Below are positions 55,799-64,000 of a stretch of DNA of 64,000 nucleotides, one piece after another. Source of the stretch: Ricinus communis (taxonomy: Eukaryota > Streptophyta > Magnoliopsida > Malpighiales > Euphorbiaceae); assembly GCF_019578655.1 (NCBI RefSeq), contig NC_063264.1, positions 19,270,429 through 19,334,428 of the forward strand, given 5' to 3'. The notes under the pieces were generated by a model. It saw nothing but the letters and a program-made list of their open reading frames with translations, was not told the DNA's origin and searched no databases. Positions within the stretch are counted from its first letter, which is position 1, and each line of letters starts with the position of its first letter. Made by a program: the position numbers and the translations under genes.

Positions 55799-57810
55799 TT
55801 AATGTTCAATTTCTCGAATTGGTGGTAATCCTTTAGGCACATCTTCGGGAAAGAGGTCTTCATATTCCTGCAAAAGCTCAAGAACAACACTAGGCAAATC
55901 CTTGTTAAGATCGTTAGAAATCATCAAAACTTCCTTGTACATGAGTACAAGTAAGGACTGCCTCAAGGTTAGTGTTTTCCTTACATCACTTGGCTTTGCA
56001 TACACATTTATTTTTCTTTCACTCTCATCTCCCTTGTTTTCTCTCACCTTGTGTTTCCCATTATACTCACTTTTACCACTTACCTTACCTTTTTCTTTTT
56101 TCACTATTTCTTGCTCCCTCCCTAGATATTCCCTATATGAAGATTCAAGCTCTTCATATTGTTGTTTAATTCTCACTTGATCATTAAAAATGGACTTGGC
56201 AATAATGGTCTAAGATTGAACTTTTGTCCATCAATAGTCAAAGAATATCGATTCTTGAACCCATCATAAATCACACGCCTATCGTATTGCCAAGGTCGTC
56301 CCAACAAAACATGTCCAGCATACACGGGAACCACATCACAAAGCACCTCATCCTTATATCTTCCAATGGAAAAAGAAATTAGCACTTGCTTATTTACCTT
56401 CACAACACCACTATCATTCAATCATTGCAACTTGTAAGGCTTTGGGTGTTTGGTAGTTGGTAATTTCAATTTCTCCACAAGCAAAGTACTAGCAACATTA
56501 GTACAACTTCCGCTATCAACAATCATGTTACACAACTTATTAGCACTTAAACAATGAGTATAAAACAAATTCTCACGCTGCTCTCCATGTTCATTGTGTT
56601 TACATTGTAAATTAAATGTGCGTTGTACTACTAACACATCCCCTTTAGCATACTCAACATCACTAACATCCTCTAAAGTTGGCATGTCATCATTCTCATT
56701 ATCATTTTTATTTTCACTTTCAGATTCAACAATTCCATCTCTAACAATCATGGTCCTCTTATTAGGGCAATCACGTGCATAATGACAATGTCCAAGACAC
56801 TTAAGACACGTCAAGCTTCTAGATTGATTAGCTTGATTCTCAACTTTGTTTTTGCTGCCTATTTCATTTTTATTCTTATTCTTATCCATTTTAGGCTTAG
56901 CAAATTTATCATCCTTTTTACTCCAATTCGATTTCCAATTAGAAGAACTAGAACTCGAATTAAGTTTAGAATCAAACTTACTTGCACCTTTTCGCTTGAG
57001 TTGCCTTTCAATTTTCATGGCCACATTCACCATGTCCTCAAGTTCCATATAATGTTGCAACTCCACAAGATTAGCAATATTCTTGTTTAGACCATTCAAG
57101 AATCTTACCATGGTGGCCTCTCTATCCTCCTCCATATTTGCTTTAATCATAGCCATTTCCATTTCTTTGTGGTACTCCTCCACACTCATGGTTCCTTGCC
57201 TTAGAGTTTGCAATCGTTGATGCAAATCTCTATAGTAATAATTAGGAATGAACCTCTTCCTTATGATGCTTTTCATCTCCATCCATGACCCTACGGGTCT
57301 TTCTCAATTTCGTCTCCTTTTCCTACACAAATGATGCCACCAAACACTAGCGTAATCACAAAACTCAACGGCAGCAAGTTTTACCTTTTTCTCCTTTGAA
57401 TAGTTATGGCATTTGAAGATCATCTCCACCTTTTGCTCCCATTCCAAGTATACATCAGGATCATTCTTTCCTTGAAAGGAAGGAATTTTCATTTTGATGC
57501 TACCTAGATTGCGATCTACACCATCTTGCCTTGATCTCCTATTGTGTCTCCTAAGATGGTCATCTCCACCAAAAGTGGTTGCTTGGTCATCCTCCAAGTC
57601 ATCTTCGACATCATAATCCTCTTGTTCAAAGGCTAGTTGCCTTTCTCTTCTAGGCTTATTTTAAATCCTTATAACAGTTTCACCTTGCCTTCTCACACTT
57701 TCAATAACATCATCCATTTGCCTATACATTCTTTCAAACTCCTTTTGCATTGCTTGCAAAGTTTGCTCAATGGATGCTCCAACACTACTTGAAACTTTTT
57801 CTTTTGACAT
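55799..57810 (-). pseudogene. Gypsy-C Gag and protease
   Basis: The Met codon at 57810 starts Gag (MSKEKVSSSVGASIEQTLQA). In-frame stops occur at 57661 and 57304. The Gag domain (VYLEWEQKVEMIFKCHNYSK, then FIPNYYYRDLHQRLQTLRQG), a zinc-knuckle block (CLKCLGHCHYARDC, near 56800) and the protease (NMIVDSGSCTNVASTLLVEK) follow. A stop at 56422 and a frameshift near 56175 lie before the RT linker (56176-55799). Only 27 bp separate the ATG from LTR D, against 676 bp in Gypsy-B, so leader and PBS are deleted. Confidence 0.85.
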
Positions 57811-57837
57811 TGCGCAAAAACCTGAAAAACAAGTTAG

Positions 57838-58657
57838 TATAGGAAATCATCATCTTAGCAACCATACACCCCAATACCTAATGAGTTATAATATATATGG
57901 AATGCAAGAAAACACCCTCCAATCAAGATGATTCCAAAACCCAAGGATCTCCTCAAGTGAAGTTAGGGAAAACTAGTTCCAACAATGAAACTAGCACTTG
58001 AATTCAACTCCAAATGCCACAAACCAAGTATGATTTGATAAGTTAAGAATCAAACACAAGATTTTGGTTAGAGAATGCCACAAACTAAAAATAGTTTGAT
58101 GAGTTCAAAGTTCATGTAAGAACTTAAGCAAAAAAACACTCACAAAAAGCAAACAAAGATTATCATTCATTTCTTCTATATTTACAAATGGATTTCGCTT
58201 TGATATTTATAGCCAAAACAAGACAAAGAAACCTAAATGGATGTCTTTTGAGCTTCCCCATGTTTTTCCCTTTAATTCCCCTTAAAACTCATTAAAAGTG
58301 GTTGTTTTTACATTGATGTCACTCATTTTATAACTCCCAAATGACAACTAATTATATGCATCTATTTGTAACTCCACACACAATACATATAACTCATACC
58401 TAATAAAATAATCCTTAATTAAATAAAGAAAAACTAAAACAATTACTTAAGCTAAAACCCAAAAGATAAGAACCCATATAAATATGAATTAAGCCCAAAG
58501 GCCTAATTATAGCCGAATGGCTTTTATTCTTCAAAATGGACTGAATGCTTCATTATAAGGTTGGACTCTTATTCTCATGCATGAATTGCATTTCCATTTT
58601 GGACCTTTTGGTTCATGCCTTTGCAATGTAATCTCATGGCAGCCTTGATTCATATCA
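57838..58657 (-). repeat. Gypsy LTR D (acts as 5' LTR of Gypsy-C and 3' LTR of the next element)
   Basis: Begins TATAGGAAATCATCATC (one base short of LTR B's TGATAGG) and ends GATTCATATCA. It is similar over its full length to LTR A. On its right, TTCCCCCTTTCTTAAAATAA leads into internal sequence of another element in the same orientation. Confidence 0.7.
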
Positions 58658-58668
58658 TTCCCCCTTTC

Positions 58669-59188
58669 TTAAAATAAAATTCGTCCTCGAATTTTGCCCA
58701 AATATTGCGAAAGAAATAAACATATAATCTCAAATGGTAATGGAATGGCATCATCAACCTGCAATTCCTTCACAATAGCGATTAGAGGAACTTTAGAACA
58801 AATAATATTTTTAGTACCAATAAATTCAACATGCTCAAAAGTCTCGGTTTTATCAAGCAAAACTCTTTCATTCTTCACTAATTGAACCATTGCCTCTCCA
58901 TCAGCAACAAACTCTTCATAATTGAATTCATTCAAAGGTAACAGGTCATTGTCTTTCTTGTCATCTCCAATTATCAAGTCTTCAAAATCTACATTAACTT
59001 CAGTAAAGCAATTTACCTCCTTTACATCATTGATGTTAGTCTTTAATGATGGCATAGAATCGACTTTATCTTTAAGATGCTTAAGAAAGCTATTAGTCAA
59101 CATCTTGAACTCGTCAAGCTCATGCTTAAATGCTTCAAGATCGATTCTTAAAAACTTGTTCTCCTTGGATAATTTATCAACAAAAACT
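58669..59188 (-). CDS. Acidic ORF fragment of an adjacent gypsy-type element
   Basis: A 144-residue frame (59103-58669) extends upstream to the Athila-like LTR at 59188. It contains LSKENKFLRIDLEAFKHELD, LKHLKDKVDSMPSLKTN, DDKKDNDLLPLNEFNYEEF and a final LFLSQYLGKIRGRILF. It is charged and probably helical. I do not recognise it and it does not align with the Gag or Pol of Gypsy-B or Gypsy-C. Its end touches LTR D, so it is the 3'-terminal coding part of a different element, cut at its 5' side by the second Athila-like insertion. Confidence 0.5.
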
Positions 59189-60670
59189 TGATGGGCTCTT
59201 TATGCAACCTACATCTAAGGCAGTGTACCTATCGATGCAGTCTAGCACTAATGGCGAGTATCAAGGTCGTATTCCTCGGGAAAGTGAAAGCCCAGAGTTA
59301 CTCCTTTGTTCTTTGTTATATTAACCTAAAATGGATAATGAATAAATTCTAAACTAACTATTAACTACAAGCTAATTTCTGAGGGACATGCAGGAGTAAT
59401 TGATAAATGAAATAATCAAGACAAGAAGACAAACCCAAAGGGAATCTAAACTAGTTAGCAACCGAACAAAAGATAAAGGATCGGTAAGTCTAATTATGCT
59501 ACCCGTGGACGAATTCTTAACCAAATTCGGTTTCTCTCTCGAGATAACCGAATTCCTAAACCTAATAACCTAAAGTTGGAATCTCTTCCTAACGATTGAT
59601 TCTTAAATTAGCATTAAGCTTTAATCCGCCTCTATTAAGCTTTGTTAATTCTTAATCCGGCTAGTTAATTATCCTTATCTCTAAGCGATTATTAACCAGT
59701 TCTTGCTATTCAAAATTCCAATTGCCAAATGGACTTCTCAATCACACAAAGCAATCTAAACACACAATTCACAACGTCTCATGAATAATGATTATCTTAT
59801 TAATACTGAAAACAAGAAGAATACAAAACCAACTCAAACAATCCAACAATATAATATCAAGCCAACATAGTAAAGAAATCCCAATGGATTAAATCAGTCT
59901 AGCTAAACATGTTCATGTTTAAAACAATCTAGGAAATCAATTACAATGAAAGAATAATGAAAATAAAACATGTACACCCTTTTCTCTCGAATTGGATGAA
60001 CAGCTCCAAATCTGGATCTACACTTTGATTAATCTCCCAAACTGCCTCTTGAATTACTCCACTACTGTTTTGCACTCGGAACCTTGCGATTCCGGGATTC
60101 TTACTCACCGCAACTCTCTCTTGCACTCAATACTGTGCAGAAACCGAACCAGCCTCTAGGGCTCTATGTCACTCTTTTTCCCCCTCTCTTTTTCTAAGAA
60201 AAATTCATTTTTCTTATATATTTAACTCAGCACGGCCGAAGTCCAGGCCGTGCTGAAACTGTGGATCTCACCAAGTAGGGTTTCACCACGGCCGTGTTTC
60301 TCCCCGTGTTGGCCACCACGGGCCGTGTTTCTACCCGTGTTGGCCACCACGGGCCGTGCTGAAGGCTGTGGTCGCTATGGAAACCGTGCCCAAAGTGCAA
60401 ATTTCAAGAATCAAAGCCAATGGTTGAGCACGGCCAGAGTCCAGGCCGTGCTCAATGTATGCATTGCGGGCTCTTGTCCGATATTGATGAATTCTCGTCC
60501 GTTTCCGCACTTATTGATCTATAATTGCTTAAACACCGATGACGGTCCTATAAATGTTCCTGAAATGCAAAAAAACACAAAACACGGGTGATCTGGGAAT
60601 AAAAGCACAATAATTGCTAAGAACATACGCAATAATATGCAAGCAAATATGTGTAAAACTATGCTCATCA
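59189..60670 (-). repeat. Athila-like copy 2, 3' LTR
   Basis: 1482 bp; plus-strand edges TGATGGGCTC and TGCTCATCA. The part 59215-59700 corresponds to 44995-44480 of copy 1. Between 60226 and 60460 lies a dense cluster of CACGGCC and GGCCGTG motifs, longer than in copy 1. Confidence 0.85.
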
Positions 60671-62704
60671 AATTACCCCACACTTAAGCTATTGCTTGTC
60701 CTCAAGCAATTAACAACTCACCCCATAAAACTACAGTTAGTAATTCCTTACAGTTTATGCCCCTAGTCCACAACAGATAGTATTCAACACATCTCAAAGG
60801 ATACTCAATCATAAATCAAATTGCAAATCATTAACACAGAATGGAAATAATATTAATGCATGAGTAACTTAAATGACAACTCAACACAAACATCATGAAC
60901 CAATGCCTCACAGGGATCACTCAAGTTGCTCAAAGTGTATATTAGGTAAATAACAAATCCCTCAAAGCAAATGCACAAGACCCGCTCACCATAAGCTTGA
61001 TCATAAATCATATCTTCGCTACTGTGAATAAGTAAATACCAAAATCAAAGGGTCTTTACCAAGGTTGTAATGGGGCTAGGATAAAGGTACGGAGATTTGG
61101 ACAGAAGTATGAAAATGCTGGAATTCGTGCGATAAACAATAGTATATGCTCAAAGGATTAAATGCCTAAGATCACAAAAAGAATCATTCACTAAAATCCC
61201 TACTTCATAGAATAACGCTCACAAATGCTCTAAATCCAATAAAAAGATAAATAATTAAAGAGATTTGTTTATTATATTTTTTTTTCTTCTTTCTTTTTTT
61301 TAAAGAAATGAACTAGCAGCTTATTAGCAACTGCTGCATACAACTCGAATAAACATAAAGAATAATAGATACAAATTAGATCAAAGGGAGCATTTAAAAT
61401 ATCAAAAAGATTTAGTGAATTTACCAACATAGCAACTAGAATTTTAATCCCACATAAAGTTGAACAAATCACAGAAAGAAATTCCAGCATAAGGGTGAAG
61501 GAAAGAAAAATGTAAAGAATGGTATAATTGAAGTGTATAGGTGTAGATTATGAAGAAAAGGTTAAGGCTCAAAAACTGGCTAACTAATGGAAACATAAGG
61601 TGATAGGCTTTTGGTCAAATGTGGTGAATCCTAAATCGCCCAAATCATCTCATGGTATTCACAATATTCATGTAACTTCAACACGCATTACAAAGCAAGT
61701 TCTAGAAGCAAAGTTAAGTACAATGCACACTCAAACAAGAAATATAAAGAGCATAAGTATAATGAATGCTCAACTGGCTCAAAATCTCACTTTCAGGTGT
61801 GGTATTAGGTGCAGTTGGTTCGCAACATCATTAATTGAATCATTACTTAAGAAACACATGCATATGATATTATCAACGTTCTAAGTTAAAATTCGACAAT
61901 TCGAAAATAATTAAATAACACCGGTTTAACCCGGTTGATGTGTAAAACACCATAAATTGTTTTCCAAGGACAATGAACAAAGAAAGAAAAGTAACTACAA
62001 TTCTATAAATCAAGTCATCAATCAGCTCAAAAATAGCATACTCAAGTGCATAAAAACACAGTGTCCTAACATCCCCTAAAAATACACAACACCTAGCCAT
62101 AGCAATTTCAGATATATTAAAAAAAACATATGAGAGATTAAGGTTTACCCATAAGCACCCCACACTTGAAGAACACACTGTCCTCAGTGTAAAATGTTAT
62201 GGATACCCCGCATGGAATGCTCAACTAAGAGAACAAAGGCAATAAAATCCAAGTGCATGACATGTATGAAAAATAAAGTAAATAAATGCAGAAAAATAAA
62301 AAGATCTAGGGGACTGCCCTGATCATCCATCGAGGCTGATGTTGTGGAAATTCAGTGCCTCCTCGGTAGAATCTGAAAATAATAAAATAAAGAAATAAAA
62401 TCGAAATTGAAAATATGAAAACTAAAACTAATAAAATGTTTCAAAACAAAAGGTTAAAAATTAGAAATTAAAGATAAAAATTGGGGTGCCTCCCAAAAGC
62501 GCTTCTTTTTTATGTGATGAGTCTTCTTAAATTTGGACTCATGGTGAAAGGCAAATGGGCGTGATCGACGACCATCCATCCTTATTCCAAGCAAATGTCT
62601 TCAAGTATCCGCTTAGAGGGATAATCGTCAATTTCCTCTTCCCGACTATCAAGCAAGTCGCCAATATGATGGGCAAGACTAGCTCCTCGTATAATTGAAC
62701 GTAG
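60671..62704 (-). other. Athila-like copy 2, non-coding internal region
   Basis: On the minus strand, from 62704 to the PPT (AAGTGTGGGG, 60674-60683, reverse). It contains the same hairpin (60692-60709) and the same upstream CTGAGGACAGTG... AAGTGTGGGG pair (62158-62186) as copy 1. No coding sequence. Confidence 0.7.
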
Positions 62705-62940
62705 TCATGATGTTTCTAGGGGCTCTTCCAATTTGAAAGTCGGAGTTTCAAAAATTGGAAGGATCGATGGTTGGGCAATCTCTTCAGGAGTGTCGATGGT
62801 TTTCTTCAGTCCCTGGCTTGGTTCACTTGCTAGAAGAAACTCGAGCTCCTCCAAGACTTCTTCATTGGATAACTCGTGCTCATCTTCCATCATCGAAGGG
62901 ACTTGTGGAAAATCTACCAACAATTCCTCTAACGCAACTC
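62705..62940 (-). CDS. Athila-like second frame, copy 2
   Basis: The minus-strand frame LVDFPQVPSMMEDEHELSNE, VLEELEFLLASEPSQGLKK, TIDTPEEIAQPSILPIFET corresponds to 41464-41874 in copy 1. It overlaps the end of the Gag frame in the same phase relation and ends earlier, at a stop at 62705-62707. Confidence 0.5.
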
Positions 62941-63716
62941 AGCATCATCAATCGCATACATTCCCGCTGATAGTCTTTCAAAGGAATTATGTTCGCCTCT
63001 TCCTTTTCTGGTTCCATCTCCATGTTCAAGAAATCGTCCTGCACAGAAGCATAATCATCAAACATAGTAGATAAACCAGAAAAATTCTCACCTGAACACA
63101 AAGTGACGGTGCTCAAGTGTTCCTCGGATTCCGTAGCGTCTGATGGAGTTCCCAATTCCTCTTCAGCTAGTAACTTGAAGATTTAGCCTACTTGATGCTC
63201 TATGTTCTTAATCGAGGCTTGTTGATCTTCAAGTATCCTCTCTGTTTGTTGGAATCTATCATCAAGACTTGTAATGAACCTCATCATCAGCTCCTCCGAC
63301 ACTAACTCTTCATCTTGAGTTGAAGGTGCAAGATTAGGCTGCTGATGTGGTTGCTGAGATTCTGGTGGTTCTGGGCCATCTAAGCTCCATCCATAGGGTG
63401 AATGAGTCCTCCACTCTTGATTATAGGTGCTTCTATACAAGTCATTTGGCCAATTGCCCGTATAATTCACCTGTTCACAGTTATAAGAATAAGGAGTAAA
63501 ATCACTGCACAATGGACAATTATTACTCAAATGTAAACCGCAATAAAATTCACAAAAAACTTGAGATGAAAGGAGAGGAGTGGAGAGTTGATCGGTAGCC
63601 TGGCAAAACGATTCCACTCGAGCTTCTAAAGATGCACGGGTATCCCAATTTTTAGCACTCTCTTGGTTCCTAATCCCATTTTCCAATGCGTCATACAAAG
63701 AGTTTGAGTTTAGCAT
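62880..63716 (-). pseudogene. Athila-like Gag fragment, copy 2
   Basis: The Met codon at 63716 starts a frame with a single TAA (63183-63185), then continues to 62880. Motifs match copy 1 (NQESAKNWDTRASLEARVES, EELMMRFITSLDDRFQQTER, GENFSGLSTMFDDYASV). It keeps a fuller cysteine motif, FYCGLHLSNNCPLCS. Its stop is at a different position from that of copy 1. Confidence 0.75.
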
Positions 63717-63882
63717 TAAACCTCCTTATCATTCACTATCTGAATCATAAACTTAAACTAAATAAATATGTACAAATAAAATAAAATAAATAAATAAATA
63801 AAAATAAAAATCATAAAATAATAAGAAAGAAAAAAAATGGCTAAATTAACAAATAGCAAATTTCACTCTAGTTTTCAAACAT

Positions 63883-63900
63883 TCCCCGGCAACGGCGCCA
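63883..63900 (-). promoter_or_regulatory. Athila-like copy 2 primer-binding site (tRNA-Asp)
   Basis: On the minus strand TGGCGCCGTTGCCGGGGA, an exact complement of the 3' end of plant tRNA-Asp as recalled. Six bases separate it from the 5' LTR. Confidence 0.88.
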
Positions 63901-63906
63901 AAAACT

Positions 63907-64000
63907 TGATGGGCTCTTTATGCAACCTACATCTAAGGTAGTGTACCTATCGATGCAGTCTAGCACTAATGGCGAGTATCAAGGTCGTATTCCTCGGGAA
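63907..64000 (-). repeat. Athila-like copy 2, 5' LTR (start only)
   Basis: The 94 bp visible are nearly identical to 59189-59282 of the 3' LTR. The rest lies outside the window. Confidence 0.9.

Larger units (their letters stand above)
59189..64000 (-). mobile_element. Athila-like non-autonomous Ty3/gypsy element, copy 2 (continues past the window)
   Basis: Same family as 40049-44992, in opposite orientation. 3' LTR at 59189-60670, internal region 60671-63906, PBS at 63883-63900 and the start of the 5' LTR at 63907. No pol domains. Confidence 0.85.

Noticed and set aside
60250..60591. A 113-codon plus-strand frame starting MLKLWISPSRVSPRP
   Set aside because: It is a translation of the GC-rich CACGGCC array in the Athila-like LTR, antisense to the element, and has no independent support.

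Overview
The window is eukaryotic and looks like a eudicot plant chromosome arm rich in transposable elements. The evidence is two six-exon plant laccase genes with GT-AG introns, an F-box/FBD gene, plant-type Ty1/copia and Ty3/gypsy elements, and an endogenous caulimovirus-like sequence. The species cannot be read from the sequence; a woody rosid is plausible but unproven. There is no bacterial or phage content, CRISPR array, rRNA or tRNA gene.

Layout. 1-1930: 3' end of a Ty1/copia element (Copia-1) with its LTR, joined to a decayed antisense LINE (about 1931-8516). The LINE carries an internal tandem duplication of about 0.8 kb, a 2.1 kb Mutator-like non-autonomous element (3071-5218) and, at its 5' side, a hAT-like MITE (8524-9241). 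10572-15092: an F-box/LRR/FBD pseudogene split by an antisense, 3'-truncated Copia-2. 16112-22198: the only convincingly intact genes, two tandem minus-strand laccases of the LAC17/LAC2 type (578 and 580 codons, identical intron positions), expected to oxidise monolignols in the cell wall. 24298-24600: a Tourist-like MITE. 25800-29650: a decayed Copia-3 with its 3' LTR beyond it. 31-33.3 kb: very AT-rich degenerate repeats.

33335-40048: an endogenous pararetrovirus (family Caulimoviridae, petuvirus/florendovirus-like). It is close to one genome length, circularly permuted with its break inside the coat-protein region, and disabled by many stops and by changed catalytic residues. 40049-44992: a non-autonomous Athila-like Ty3/gypsy element with a truncated 5' LTR. 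44993-58657: a complex of related LTRs and an antisense gypsy element (Gypsy-C), into which a full-length sense gypsy element (Gypsy-B, 47584-54263) has inserted, with a 5-bp target duplication that now has one mismatch. 58658-59188: the end of a further element. 59189-64000: a second Athila-like copy, antisense, running off the window.

The two laccases are a tandem duplicate pair that still share proximal upstream blocks. Everything else is selfish DNA in successive nested layers. The insertion order can be partly read from which element interrupts which.
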